The notes beneath the pieces are model-generated. The model ran no database searches and was not told the origin of the DNA. It saw nothing but the letters and a program-made list of their open reading frames with translations. From Devosia sp. 1566 (GTDB taxonomy: Bacteria > Pseudomonadota > Alphaproteobacteria > Rhizobiales > Devosiaceae), in assembly GCF_004005995.1 (NCBI RefSeq), contig NZ_CP034767.1:2294001-2358000 (forward strand): a stretch of DNA of 64,000 nt, given 5' to 3'. The position numbers and the translations under genes are program-made. The stretch's first letter is position 1; the number at the start of each line of letters is the position of its first letter. Positions 51,883-62,549 of the stretch are shown piece by piece.

Positions 51883-53715
51883 ATGAGCTTTACAACACGT
51901 CCGGAACTGCGCGGTACGTTTGGGGGGGTGTCCACCACCCACTGGCTCGCATCAGCGACGGGAATGGCGATTCTCGAAAAAGGTCACACAGCCTTTGACG
52001 CCGCTGTTGCGGCGGGCTTTGTGCTGCAGATCGTGGAGCCGCATCTGAACGGCCCCGCGGGCGAAGTTCCAATTCTGGTAACGCCCGCCGGCGCCTCCGA
52101 GCCGATCGTGATTTCCGGGCAAGGCCCCTCTCCCGCCAAGGCAACGCTGGACTATTTTCGCGAGCTTGGCCTGACCGTTGTTCCGGGCACTGGCATGCTG
52201 CCGGCCTGCGTGCCGGGTGCGTTCGGTGCCTGGCTGACGCTGCTGCGCGATTTCGGCACCGCCGAGCTCGAGGATGTGCTGGCGCCCGCCATTTATTACG
52301 CCGCCAATGGCCACCCGCTGGTGCCGCGCATCGCCAATACCATCGCCTCCATGCGCGAACTGTTCACCACCCATTGGCCGACCTCGGCGGAACTCTACCT
52401 GCCGGATGGCGTGGCGCCCCAGGCGGGCAAACTGTTCCGCAATCCACAAGTGGCGGCGCTTTATACCCGCATCCTGGAGAACTCCAGCAAGGCGCCCACG
52501 CGAGAGGCGCGCATCAATGCGGCCCTCGATTTCTGGTACAAGGGACCGGTGGCCGAGCAGATCGACCAGTTCTGTGCCAGCCAAAGCGTTTGGGACGTTT
52601 CGGGCACCACCCATAAGGGCCTGCTGACCGCCGATGACATGGCCAACTGGGCGCCGCAGATCGAAAAGCCCGTTTCAGTCACCTATGGCGATTATGAAGT
52701 CTTCAAATGCGGAGCCTGGTCGCAGGGGCCAGTGCTGCTGCAGATGCTGCAGCTGCTCAAGGGCACGGGCATCGACAAAGTCGACACGCTCGGCCCCGAC
52801 TTCGTGCACCTGGTGGTGGAAAGCGCCAAGCTCGCCATGGCCGACCGCGAAGCCTGGTATGGCGACAGCCCCGATGTGCCACTGACCGCGCTGCTCTCCG
52901 ATGCTTATGCCGATGAGCGCCGCCAGCTGATCGGCGACACGGCCTCGATGGAGGTCCGTCCGGGCTCCCCCGAGGGACGCAATTCCGCCCTGCCGCCGCT
53001 GCGCCCTGTGGGCACGATCCCCCAGCCGGGCATCGGCGGTGGCGAGCCGACCGTTGCGCGCGATGTGCTGTTGCCCACCGATAAGCAGGGCGAACCCGCC
53101 CTCACCCGCGATGGCGCCCAGCGCGGCGACACCGTGCAGGTGAGCGCGGTGGATCGCTGGGGCAACATGGTTTCCGCCACGCCGTCGGGCGGCTGGCTGC
53201 AGTCGAGCCCGGTTATTCCAGGTCTCGGCTTTGGGCTCACGACGCGCGGACAGATGTTCTGGCTCGATGAGGGTCTCAATTCCAGCATGGCGCCGGGTGT
53301 GCGGCCGCGCACGACACTGACGCCCTCCATGGTGTTCCGCGACGGCGTTCCTTATCTCGCCTTCGGCACTCCTGGCGGCGACCAGCAGGATCAGTGGCAG
53401 CTCATCATGCTGCTGCGCCACATCCATGGCGGCATGAACCTGCAGGAAGCTATCGACGCGCCCAGCTTCCATACCGACCATCTGCCCAGCTCCTTCTGGC
53501 CACGCGAGATCAGCCTTGGCGCCGTGACCCTCGAGTCGCGCTATTCGGCGGAAACGCAGGCGGAACTGGAACGGCGCGGTCACAAGATCACCTTGGGCGA
53601 CGCCTGGTCAGAAGGCCGGCTCAGCGCCGTGGCCCGGGAGATGGACGGCACGACGCAACTCATCAAGGCGGCAGCCAATCCGAGGGGAATGCAGGGCTAC
53701 GCAATCGCCCGCTAG
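51883..53715 (+). CDS. Gamma-glutamyltransferase family protein
   Basis: A 610-residue Ntn-type enzyme that self-cleaves and hydrolyses or transfers gamma-glutamyl groups, as from glutathione. GHTAFDAAVAAGFVLQIVEPH and LPACVPGAFGAWLTLL match the large-subunit region. The processing/nucleophile threonine is T417 in RGDTVQVSAVDRWGNMVS, the counterpart of the TTH.SVVD motif. MVFRDGVPYLAFGTPGGDQQ is the small-subunit glycine loop. No signal peptide is seen, so it is probably cytoplasmic, unlike E. coli Ggt. AAGGGA precedes the ATG. It leads the operon with a dipeptide-type ABC transporter. Confidence 0.9.
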   Translation: MSFTTRPELRGTFGGVSTTHWLASATGMAILEKGHTAFDAAVAAGFVLQIVEPHLNGPAGEVPILVTPAGASEPIVISGQGPSPAKATLDYFRELGLTVVPGTGMLPACVPGAFGAWLTLLRDFGTAELEDVLAPAIYYAANGHPLVPRIANTIASMRELFTTHWPTSAELYLPDGVAPQAGKLFRNPQVAALYTRILENSSKAPTREARINAALDFWYKGPVAEQIDQFCASQSVWDVSGTTHKGLLTADDMANWAPQIEKPVSVTYGDYEVFKCGAWSQGPVLLQMLQLLKGTGIDKVDTLGPDFVHLVVESAKLAMADREAWYGDSPDVPLTALLSDAYADERRQLIGDTASMEVRPGSPEGRNSALPPLRPVGTIPQPGIGGGEPTVARDVLLPTDKQGEPALTRDGAQRGDTVQVSAVDRWGNMVSATPSGGWLQSSPVIPGLGFGLTTRGQMFWLDEGLNSSMAPGVRPRTTLTPSMVFRDGVPYLAFGTPGGDQQDQWQLIMLLRHIHGGMNLQEAIDAPSFHTDHLPSSFWPREISLGAVTLESRYSAETQAELERRGHKITLGDAWSEGRLSAVAREMDGTTQLIKAAANPRGMQGYAIAR

Positions 53716-53748
53716 CCGCCAATTGCAACCAGTGGAGAGAAGACACCA

Positions 53749-55269
53749 ATGACACTAAAGCCCTTACACATCGCCGTGATGGCGAGCCTTGCCCTGACGG
53801 GCATCGCTGCCGCGCCGGCTCAGGCACAGTCAGTGCTCAATATCGGCCTGCAGGATGATCCCGATACCCTCGATCCGGCAACCAACTGGAGCTTTGTGGG
53901 CCGCCACGTGCTGCAGTCGCTGTGCGACAAGATCGTCGACATCGACGCGCAGGGCCAGATCGCGCCTATGCTGGCCACCAGCTGGGAATGGAATGCCGAC
54001 AGCACCGCGCTGACCCTTACCATCCGCGAAGACGCCACCTTCCATGATGGCGAGAAGGTCGATGCCGAAGCGATCAAGTACAATCTCGATCGCGCACTGA
54101 CCATGGAAGCCTCGCGCCGCAAGTCCGAGATCAGCAGCATCGCCAATATCGAGGTGCTCGGCCCCTATCAGCTCCAGATCAATCTGAGCGAGCCTTCAGT
54201 GCCGCTGCTCGCCGCGCTGACCGATCGTGCCGGCATGATCATCAGCCCCAAGGCCGGCGAAGAGCTGGGTGAGAACTTCACCAACAGCCCCGTCTGCTCG
54301 GGCCCCTACAAGTTCGTGGAGCACATCGCCCAGGACCGCATCGTCCTCGAAAAATTCGCCGAATACCACGACGCCGACAACTACCACTTCGATCGCCTGG
54401 TCTATCGTGGCATGCCCGATGGCAATGTGCGCCTGCTCAACCTGCGCTCGGGCCAGATGGACCTGATCGAGCGCCTTGCGGCGACCGACGTTCCGGCGGT
54501 TCAGGGCGAAAGCAACCTCGCGGTCGCTCCCGTCGTGGGCCTGGGCTACTATGGGGTGACCTTCAATATTACTGGTTCGGGCGCCGACCTCGACGCCGGC
54601 AAGCAGGCCGCTGTGCGCGAAGCCTTCAGCCTCGCCATTGACCGCGACGCTATCAATCAGGTGGTGTTTGAAGGCCAGTTCACCACGGGCAATCAGCCCT
54701 TCCCGCCCAGCAGCCCGTACTACGACCAGAACTACCCCATCCCCGCTCGCGACCTTGACGCTGCCCGCGCCAAGATGGCCGAAGCCGGCGTGAGCTCGGT
54801 TGATGTGGAACTGCTGGTGCCCACCGACGCCGAGCGTCAGCAGGTCGCCCAGATCATCCAGGCCATGGTTGGTGAAGTCGGCATCAATGTCGAAATCAAG
54901 CCGACCGAGCTGATGACCCTGCTCGACATCGCCCGCGAAGGCGCCTTTGAAGCTCACCTTGTGGGCTGGAGCGGCCGCGTCGATCCGGACCTCAACATCA
55001 CGCCCATGCTCGCTTGCGGTGCAGCCGGCAATGATGCGCACTACTGCAACGAGGAACTGGACGCGATCATGACCGAAGCGCGCGCTGTCGGGGACACCGA
55101 AACGCGCAAGGCCAAATACGCCCAGGCCATCGAGATCCTGCTGCGCGATCTGCCGATCGTTTATCTCTACCACTCGCAGTGGATCTTCGCCCACAACGCC
55201 AATCTGTCCGGCTTCCAGCCCTTCCCCGACGGCATCATCCGTCTGGGTGGCGTCAGCCGGCAGGACTAA
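53749..55269 (+). CDS. Dipeptide/glutathione-type ABC substrate-binding protein (family 5)
   Basis: A 506-residue exported protein with a signal peptide (about 1-26, ending AQAQ). The mature start SVLNIGLQDDPDTLDPATNW and later TIREDATFHDGEKVDAEAIKYNLDRA in parts, and RDAINQVVFEGQ are the SBP_bac_5 pattern. The nearest functional analogues are GsiB, DdpA and DppA proteins that bind short peptides, including glutathione. It follows the gamma-glutamyltransferase by 33 bp and is upstream of both ATPases and permeases. The ligand is inferred as gamma-glutamyl or other short peptides from context. Confidence 0.9.
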   Translation: MTLKPLHIAVMASLALTGIAAAPAQAQSVLNIGLQDDPDTLDPATNWSFVGRHVLQSLCDKIVDIDAQGQIAPMLATSWEWNADSTALTLTIREDATFHDGEKVDAEAIKYNLDRALTMEASRRKSEISSIANIEVLGPYQLQINLSEPSVPLLAALTDRAGMIISPKAGEELGENFTNSPVCSGPYKFVEHIAQDRIVLEKFAEYHDADNYHFDRLVYRGMPDGNVRLLNLRSGQMDLIERLAATDVPAVQGESNLAVAPVVGLGYYGVTFNITGSGADLDAGKQAAVREAFSLAIDRDAINQVVFEGQFTTGNQPFPPSSPYYDQNYPIPARDLDAARAKMAEAGVSSVDVELLVPTDAERQQVAQIIQAMVGEVGINVEIKPTELMTLLDIAREGAFEAHLVGWSGRVDPDLNITPMLACGAAGNDAHYCNEELDAIMTEARAVGDTETRKAKYAQAIEILLRDLPIVYLYHSQWIFAHNANLSGFQPFPDGIIRLGGVSRQD

Positions 55270-55290
55270 GCAACAGGCATTACCGCTGCA

Positions 55291-56327
<1,037 letters not shown>

Positions 56328-56331
<4 letters not shown>

Positions 56332-57446
56332 CCGCCTCCACCCTTTCAGCCCAGACTGCGCCGGCCGTTCACCCGATTGTCGAAATCCGCGGCATCGAAA
56401 AGCAGTTCGTCGCCAAGCGCAGCTTCCTGGGTCGCCCGCTGGCCAGCGTCAAAGCCGTTGACGACGTGTCGTTGGCGCTGATGCCGGGCGAAATCCTCGC
56501 CATTGTCGGCGAATCCGGTTGCGGCAAATCCACGGTCGGGCGCCTGCTGATGCGCCTGATCGAGCCGACCGCCGGGCAGGTCTGGATCGACGGGGAAGAT
56601 GTCACCAAGCTCGGCCACGCCGCCATGCGCCGCCGCCGGCACAAGGTGCAGCTGATCTTCCAGGATCCCTATGCCTCGCTCAATCCGCGCATGACCATCG
56701 GCCAGACCATTGCCGAACCGCTGATGCTGCACAATGTGGTGCCTGCCAATCAGCGCCGCCAGCGCGTCGCCGAACTGCTGGAAATGGTTGGCCTTCGTCC
56801 CGAACAGGCCAACCGTTATCCGCACGAGTTCTCCGGCGGCCAGCGCCAGCGCGTCGTGATTGCCCGCGCCCTCGCCTCCGAGCCGCGCGCCATCATCTGC
56901 GACGAAGCCGTCTCAGCCCTCGACGTCTCCATCCAGGCCCAGATTCTCAATTTGCTCAAGGATTTGCAGAAGCGACTTGGACTGGCGCTGGTGTTCATTT
57001 CCCACGATCTGGGCGTGGTCAAGCACATCGCCGATCGCGTTGCCGTCATGTATTTGGGCAAGCTCGTGGAGATCGGGACCGCCGACATGATCTTTGGCGC
57101 CCCGCGCCACCCTTATACTCGTGCGCTGCTGGCCGCGATCCCCGTCGCCGCGCCCACCAAGCGCGAAACCAGTGCCGCGACCCTGCAGGGCGATCTGCCC
57201 AGCCCGCTGGCGCCCCCGCAGGGCTGCCGCTTGCACACCCGCTGCCCCCATGCCCGCCCCGCTTGCAAGGAGGTGGACATGCGCCTTGATGTTGAGCCCA
57301 ATGGCCACGCCAATGCCTGTGCCTTCTGGCGTGAACTGCCCGATCCCGGCCCGTTGACCCGGACTGACGCCAGCCGCAATCCCAAGCTCGAGCAGCTCTT
57401 TGCTGCCTTCGAGACGGCCGCGCTTGCCGCAGCCGGGAGGAACTAG
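56328..57446 (+). CDS. Oligopeptide/dipeptide ABC transporter ATP-binding protein (DppF type)
   Basis: A 372-residue second ATPase of the pair. Walker A GESGCGKST at 61-69, Q-loop LIFQDPYASLNPRMTIG, signature FSGGQRQRVVIARAL, Walker B AIICDEAVSALD, with CDEAVSALD the usual DppF/OppF variant, and the oligo-HPY cysteines GCRLHTRCPHARPAC. The start at 56328 overlaps the DppD stop. A longer in-frame extension to 56223 lies inside the upstream gene and is rejected. It pairs with the DppD-type protein as a heterodimer. Confidence 0.94.
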
Positions 57447-57449
57447 AAC

Positions 57450-58391
57450 ATGTGGAGCCTATTTGCCCGCCGCCTCCTGCAGCTGGTCCCCACCGTATTC
57501 CTGCTGTCGCTGATCATCTTCTCGCTCCAGCATCTCCTGCCTGGCGATCCAGCGCTGATCCTCGCCGGCGAGAACCCGGATGCCGAAACGGTGGCCGCCA
57601 TCCGCGCACAGTACCATCTCGATCAGCCTATTTTCGTGCAGTATCTCTACTGGGTGCGGGGCGTGTTCTCGGGCGATCTGGGCATGTCCATGCGCCATGG
57701 CCAGCCCGTCGCCTCACTGATCCTGCTCAAACTGCCGGTGACGCTGCAGCTCGCCGTGATGGGCATCGTCATCGCCCTGCTGCTCGGCATCGCCGGGGGC
57801 GTTATCTCCGCCCTCAAGCGCAACACCCCCGTCGACTATGTGACGAACGTCGTGTCGCTGGCCGGCATCTCGATCCCCAATTTCTGGCTCGGGATCATGA
57901 TGATCCTGTTCTTCTCCATCTATCTGCGCTGGCTGCCGGCCTCGGGATATGTCAGCCCCGGCGAGAACTGGCAGATGAATCTGGCCACCACGATCATGCC
58001 GGCCTTCGTTCTCGGCTGCAGCATTGCCGGCGTCATCATGCGCCACACGCGTGGTGCCATGATCCAGGCGCTGCAGAGCGACTACGTCCGCACCGCCCGC
58101 GCTAAGGGCCTAAGCGAATGGGTCGTGCTGTTCAAGCACGCCATGCGCAATGCCCTAACGCCGATCATCACCCTCGGTGCGCTAGAATTTGGTGCGCTCC
58201 TGTCCGGCGCGGTGCTGACCGAGCAGATCTTCACCATTCCCGGCTTCGGCAAGCTGATCGTGGATGCCGTGTTCACCCGGGATTACCCGGTGGTGCAGGG
58301 CGTCGTCCTCGTGACGGCCCTCTTTTACATCATCCTCAATCTCCTGGCCGATATCGGCTATATCCTTGTTAATCCTCGTCTGAGGAGCTGA
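57450..58391 (+). CDS. Dipeptide-type ABC transporter permease (DppB type)
   Basis: A 313-residue inner-membrane protein with six helices. The N-terminal RRLLQLVPTVFLLSLIIFSL and the GDPALILAGENPDAETVAAIRAQYHLDQPI loop, in parts, are hallmarks of DppB/GsiC. The EAA loop lies in YVRTARAKGLSEWVVLFKHAMRNAL. It begins 3 bp after the ATPase gene and forms the channel with the next permease. Confidence 0.94.
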   Translation: MWSLFARRLLQLVPTVFLLSLIIFSLQHLLPGDPALILAGENPDAETVAAIRAQYHLDQPIFVQYLYWVRGVFSGDLGMSMRHGQPVASLILLKLPVTLQLAVMGIVIALLLGIAGGVISALKRNTPVDYVTNVVSLAGISIPNFWLGIMMILFFSIYLRWLPASGYVSPGENWQMNLATTIMPAFVLGCSIAGVIMRHTRGAMIQALQSDYVRTARAKGLSEWVVLFKHAMRNALTPIITLGALEFGALLSGAVLTEQIFTIPGFGKLIVDAVFTRDYPVVQGVVLVTALFYIILNLLADIGYILVNPRLRS

Positions 58392-58393
58392 TC

Positions 58394-59275
58394 TTGGCCG
58401 CAATCTCTTCTTCTGCGCCGCGCACCAACCCACGGACCGCCTGGACCCAACATCGCGTCTGGCGCCGCCTCGTGCGGCACAAAAGCGCCATGTTCGGCCT
58501 GATCATCGTAGTGTTCATGGTGCTGGTCGCGATCTTCGCGCCCCTTATCGCACCCTATGATCCCACGGCCCAAAGCTGGACGGCCGTCCGCAAGCCGCCA
58601 AGCGCGGAATTCTGGATGGGCACCGACGAGGCCGGGCGCGACATCCTTTCGCGCATCATCTATGGCGCCCGCGCTTCGCTGATGGCGGGCCTGACCTCGG
58701 TCGCCATTGCTATCGCCATCGGCGTCCCGCTTGGGCTCGCCGCCGGCTTCATCGGCGGCTTTGTCGATGGCCTCATCAGCCGTTTTACCGACGCGATGCT
58801 GGCCTGCCCCTTCCTGATCCTTGCCATTGCACTTGCCGCTTTTCTCGGGCCCAGCCTGACCAATGCCATGCTCGCCATCGGCATCACCGCCATGCCGCTC
58901 TTTATCCGCCTGACGCGCGGCCAGGTGCTGCAGATCAAGAGCGAAGAATATGTGGAAGCGGCAAGCGCCGTCGGCAATCCGCGCTGGCGCATCGCCTTCC
59001 GGCATATCCTACCCAATATCCTGCCCCAGCTGATGGTGCAGAGCACGCTGACCATTGCTGCGGCCATCATTGCAGAGGCCAGCATGTCCTTCCTCGGACT
59101 GGGGCTGCAGCCCCCGGCACCGTCCTGGGGCTCGATGCTCAACACGGCGCAGCGCTTCATGGGCAACGCACCCTGGATGGCACTGTGGCCCGGCATGGCC
59201 ATTTTCATCACCGTGCTGTCCTTCAACCTGCTGGGCGACGGTTTGCGTGATGCGCTCGATCCACGCTCCAAGTAG
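58394..59275 (+). CDS. Dipeptide-type ABC transporter permease (DppC type)
   Basis: A 293-residue permease with six helices, opening with a hydrophilic N-terminus and then FGLIIVVFMVLVAIFAPLIAPYDP. HWMGTDEAGRD-like FWMGTDEAGRDILSRIIYGARASL and the EAA loop VEAASAVGNPRWRIAFRHILPN are typical of DppC/GsiD. The start is a TTG at 58394 (2 bp after the DppB stop) with GAGGAG upstream. It is the last transporter gene of the operon. Confidence 0.93.
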   Translation: MAAISSSAPRTNPRTAWTQHRVWRRLVRHKSAMFGLIIVVFMVLVAIFAPLIAPYDPTAQSWTAVRKPPSAEFWMGTDEAGRDILSRIIYGARASLMAGLTSVAIAIAIGVPLGLAAGFIGGFVDGLISRFTDAMLACPFLILAIALAAFLGPSLTNAMLAIGITAMPLFIRLTRGQVLQIKSEEYVEAASAVGNPRWRIAFRHILPNILPQLMVQSTLTIAAAIIAEASMSFLGLGLQPPAPSWGSMLNTAQRFMGNAPWMALWPGMAIFITVLSFNLLGDGLRDALDPRSK

Positions 59276-59346
59276 GAAAGCGCGCGGACGGGTTGCAATC
59301 TGAGCGCCAAAGCCTCACCTACGCAGACATACAGAAAGAGGCATCC

Positions 59347-59493
59347 ATGGCGCGCAAACCCAATTACGACTTCGAACGGCGGGAACGCGAGCGGCTGCAA
59401 AAGCAGAAAAAGGCTGAACGAGCTGAAGCCAAGCTCAAACCCGCCGGCGAAACCGAGAACACCGATCCCGACCAGACCTCCAGCGAGCAGTAG
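59347..59493 (+). CDS. Small highly charged protein of unknown function
   Basis: A 48-residue protein rich in Lys, Arg, Glu and Ala (RKPNYDFERRERERLQKQKKAER in parts), predicted helical, with a polar tail ending SSEQ. Similar short Lys/Glu-rich frames are common in Hyphomicrobiales and have no assigned function. The ATG at 59347 has an AAAGAGG site upstream. It lies between the peptide transporter operon and rsgA. Confidence 0.5.
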   Translation: MARKPNYDFERRERERLQKQKKAERAEAKLKPAGETENTDPDQTSSEQ

Positions 59494-59552
59494 ATGGCTT
59501 CGCAGGGATCGACCTTCGGGCTGCAAACACTGCTTCTTGTCAGGGCCGGAGC

Positions 59553-60536
59553 GTGAAGTCGCCCCCACCCCCGGACCAGGCAGATTCGTTGCGCCAGCTG
59601 GGTTGGGGAACATTTCTCCAGGACCAGCTTTCGGCCGGGGAGGCAGAGTTTACCCCAGCCAGGATCGATGCCGTGCACCGTGCGAGGCTCACCGCGCTCT
59701 CGGTAACTGGCCAGATCGACATCGATCTACCGGTGCGTACCGACACGGCTGACTTCGCCGTTGGGGACTGGGTCCTCGCAGATCCCCTGACAGGGCTCCT
59801 GCACCGACGGCTGGAGCGCAAAACGCTGTTGCAGCGTCCCGGCGAGGGCCGAAGGCCCGCCCAGCTCGTCGCGGCCAATGTCGACACCCTGCTGGTTGTC
59901 GTTTCCTGCAATGCCGACTTCAACACCGCTCGCCTCGAGCGCTACCTCGCTTTCGCCAATGATGCAGGAACCGAACCCGTTATCGTCTTGACCAAAGCCG
60001 ACATGGCCAGCGACCCAGCCGATTACCTGCGCCAGGCCAAGGGCCTGCAGCGCGACCTGGTTGCGCTTACACTGAACGCTCGCTCGCCTGATGCCGCGTT
60101 AGCGCTGCAGCCCTGGTGCGGGGCTGGCTCCACAGTAGCCGTGGTCGGCTCATCGGGCGTTGGCAAATCTACCTTGGTCAATACGCTGGTGGGTGAAACC
60201 GGAGAGCCGCCACAGCAAACCGGAAGGGTCCGGGAGACTGACTCAAAAGGGCGCCACACAACGACGTCGCGCTCTCTTCACGCCGTTCAAGCTGGCGGCT
60301 GGGTAATCGACACACCCGGGGTGCGCAGCCTGCATTTAAGGGATGTCGGCCAAGGCATCGACATGCTGTTTGCCGAAATCACTGAGCTTGCCCCCGCTTG
60401 CAAGTTCCGCAACTGCAGCCACGATCACGAGCCAGGATGCGCCGTTCGCGCAGCTGTGGCGGCAGGCACGCTCGACCCGGAGCGCTTGGCCCGCTGGCGA
60501 AAGCTGCAGCTGGAAAGCGGCGGCAAAGGCCACTAG
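59553..60536 (+). CDS. rsgA: Ribosome small-subunit biogenesis GTPase RsgA
   Basis: A 327-residue circularly permuted GTPase that acts in late 30S maturation. An OB-fold (about 40-110) comes first. The G4 motif LTKADM precedes G5, P-loop GSSGVGKSTLVN follows, then G3 DTPG in VIDTPGVRSL. The C-terminal zinc knuckle CKFRNCSHDHEPGC provides Cys-Cys-His-Cys ligands. The GTG start at 59553 is used. It is an unexpected housekeeping-type gene inside the 14.4-kb interval between tRNA-Ile and its partial copy. Confidence 0.94.
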   Translation: MKSPPPPDQADSLRQLGWGTFLQDQLSAGEAEFTPARIDAVHRARLTALSVTGQIDIDLPVRTDTADFAVGDWVLADPLTGLLHRRLERKTLLQRPGEGRRPAQLVAANVDTLLVVVSCNADFNTARLERYLAFANDAGTEPVIVLTKADMASDPADYLRQAKGLQRDLVALTLNARSPDAALALQPWCGAGSTVAVVGSSGVGKSTLVNTLVGETGEPPQQTGRVRETDSKGRHTTTSRSLHAVQAGGWVIDTPGVRSLHLRDVGQGIDMLFAEITELAPACKFRNCSHDHEPGCAVRAAVAAGTLDPERLARWRKLQLESGGKGH

Positions 60537-60704
60537 GCAAGCCCCAAGCTGGACCATTAAGGGGTGGTTCGCTGACTTGCGGGCGAGCTATTCGCGGAAT
60601 GCATCACCGCCAGATCACAGTCCCGCGATGTAACAGATTTGATCGACCTTCTTCACACATCGCTAACCATCAGCGGCGCACCGTCTATGCAGGAGAACAC
60701 CCTC

Positions 60705-60866
60705 ATGAACGCTGAACTGCATCCCGATACCAAGCCGACGCGCCATTTGATCATGAAGGAAGACAAGGTGGACCCGATGTGGGCTGCCGACGAGGACGAT
60801 CGACGTGCCGCCATTATTCGCCGCGCCGCGGCCGGAGCCCGCAAGGCCCTGCGCGAGCGGAAGTGA
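60705..60866 (+). CDS. Small hypothetical protein
   Basis: A 53-residue protein starting MNAELHPDTKPTRHLIMKEDK with a charged, arginine-rich C-terminus (AAIIRRAAAGARKALRERK). It is probably helical at the end. GGAGAA lies 9 nt before the ATG at 60705. Two upstream in-frame starts (60639, 60687) have no better site. No family was recognised. Confidence 0.45.
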   Translation: MNAELHPDTKPTRHLIMKEDKVDPMWAADEDDRRAAIIRRAAAGARKALRERK

Positions 60867-61031
60867 GGTTCAGCTTCAACCCTCTTGATCGTTGCTGAGG
60901 CCAAGATCCACTGAGTTCATCCACGGTGGGCGCCACTCCGCTCTGGACCAATTGATGTGTCCATGCCAGGAGGAACCCCGTCCGGCCCGAACCATTTGGC
61001 TCGCAGCTTGAGTTAAATATCAGGAGTTTGG

Positions 61032-62477
61032 ATGAGTAAGGCTGTTGGCGCGGACGGCTCGCTTCTTTCCGCTGCGACCCCATCCCTCTCCTGGATCTCG
61101 GTGGCGCGTCACGCGCCATACTTTGTCGATGAAACCGGCTCCCCCTGGACGCCCATCGGGCAGAACGACGCTATCAGCTGGCCCGAGCTGAATGGCCTCT
61201 TTCGCCGCCGCGACGTGGAAAGTGTCGAAAAACACCTGCTGTGGCTCAAGGACAGCGGGGTTACCTGTCTGCGGCTGATGCTGGAATATGCCCAAGTCCG
61301 GCACCGCTATTTCGAACGCCCCGCTGGCCGCTACGTGCCTTCCATGGTGCAGTTCTGGGACGACCTATTTGCCCTTTGCGAGCGCATCGGCCTGCGCCTG
61401 CTCCTGACCCCGGTTGATACGTTCTGGACCTGGCTGCATTGGCGCTGGCACCCTTGGAACACGGCCAATGGCGGTCCGCTCCGCTCGCCCTCGGAGATCC
61501 TCACCTGCCCCGAAACCCGGCAGCTGATTAAGGCAAGGCTGGGCTTTGCCGCCCGCCGCTGGGGTGGATCAGGCGCGCTCTTTGCTTGGGATCTGTGGAA
61601 CGAAATTCACCCCGCTCAAGCCGGCGACAGCGCCGACAACTTTTCTGAATTCATCCATGACCTCTCCAGCTATGTCCGTGAACTGGAAACCGAACTCTAC
61701 GGCCGCGCCCATCCCCAGACCGTTTCCGTATTTGGGCCGGAGCTGACGTGGAAGCCGCATATGGCTCTGCACGAGCATATCTTCCGCCATCCGGATCTCG
61801 ATTTCGCGACCATCCATATCTATGGCTCGGGGCCGATCGACAATCCCAAGGACACGGTGCAGCCGGCCGTCCTGTTTGGCCAGATCGTTCGCGACAGTCT
61901 CGCCGAGATCCGCGACCACCGTCCCTTTCTCGATACCGAGCACGGCCCGATCCACAGCTTCAAGGATAAGAAGAAAACGCTGCCCGAAGCGTTCGACGAC
62001 GAGTATTTCCGCCATATCGCCTGGGCCCATCTCGCCTCGGGTGCGGCGGGCGGCGGCATGCGCTGGCCCAATCGCCATCCCCATGTGCTGACGCCCGGCA
62101 TGCGCCGCGCGCAAAAATCCATGGCCGATTTCCTGCCGCTCCTGAACTGGACCGAGTTCAGGCGCCGCAACCTCAATGCCGAGATCACCGCCGAAGGCTT
62201 TCACGCCTTTGGCTGCGGCGACGCCCAGCAGGCACTGGTCTGGCTGTTGCGCGGCGATGAACTGGCGGCCGATGGGCGGGTGCGAACCGACGTTTCCCCC
62301 CGCTCAACCATGGTCCGCGTTCCTGGCCTTGCCGACGGCACTTACCAGGTGACGGGCTGGAACACTTCGGATGGGCGGGCCGTCGATCAGCAGGTCGCCA
62401 GTGGCCGCAACGGAGCGCTTGAATTCACGCTGCAGCCAATCGTGGCTGATCGCGCTTTCGCCATCACGCCGCTTTAG
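61032..62477 (+). CDS. Clan GH-A glycoside hydrolase-like protein (GH5/cellulase type)
   Basis: A 481-residue TIM-barrel protein without a signal peptide. The general acid/base pair N190-E191 in AWDLWNEIHP and the candidate nucleophile E303 in FLDTEHGPI stand about 112 residues apart, the spacing of clan GH-A retaining glycosidases. GVTCLRLMLEY lies on an early strand, and a C-terminal beta-domain (from about 400) follows the barrel. Substrates could be mannans, beta-glucans or glycolipids, which sequence cannot decide. AGGAG precedes the ATG. It ends 17 bp before the tRNA-Ile remnant. Confidence 0.8.
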   Translation: MSKAVGADGSLLSAATPSLSWISVARHAPYFVDETGSPWTPIGQNDAISWPELNGLFRRRDVESVEKHLLWLKDSGVTCLRLMLEYAQVRHRYFERPAGRYVPSMVQFWDDLFALCERIGLRLLLTPVDTFWTWLHWRWHPWNTANGGPLRSPSEILTCPETRQLIKARLGFAARRWGGSGALFAWDLWNEIHPAQAGDSADNFSEFIHDLSSYVRELETELYGRAHPQTVSVFGPELTWKPHMALHEHIFRHPDLDFATIHIYGSGPIDNPKDTVQPAVLFGQIVRDSLAEIRDHRPFLDTEHGPIHSFKDKKKTLPEAFDDEYFRHIAWAHLASGAAGGGMRWPNRHPHVLTPGMRRAQKSMADFLPLLNWTEFRRRNLNAEITAEGFHAFGCGDAQQALVWLLRGDELAADGRVRTDVSPRSTMVRVPGLADGTYQVTGWNTSDGRAVDQQVASGRNGALEFTLQPIVADRAFAITPL

Positions 62478-62493
62478 CCGGGGCGTGACCCTG

Positions 62494-62529
62494 GAGACGA
62501 CCGCTCATAACGGTCTGGCTCCAGGTTCG
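62494..62529 (+). pseudogene. Decayed partial copy of tRNA-Ile(CAU)
   Basis: A 36-bp stretch identical at 34 positions to 48104-48139 of the tRNA gene, covering the end of the D-arm, the whole anticodon arm with CTCATAA, and the 5' half of the T-arm. The spacing is exactly 14,390 bp. An upstream AGCCGGGGC (62476-62484) also matches the sequence at the tRNA start, but the D-loop is deleted, the 3' T-stem is missing and there is no CCA. It is therefore not a functional tRNA. It lies between two convergent genes. Confidence 0.85.
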
Positions 62530-62549
62530 TCGGCAGCGGCGCCCCGCCC

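Noticed and set aside
62476..62545. Second functional tRNA-Ile gene with GGGGCG/CGCCCC acceptor pairing
   Set aside because: The D-arm is deleted, the T-stem cannot close and no CCA follows. The fold is only superficially tRNA-like, so it is listed as a remnant.
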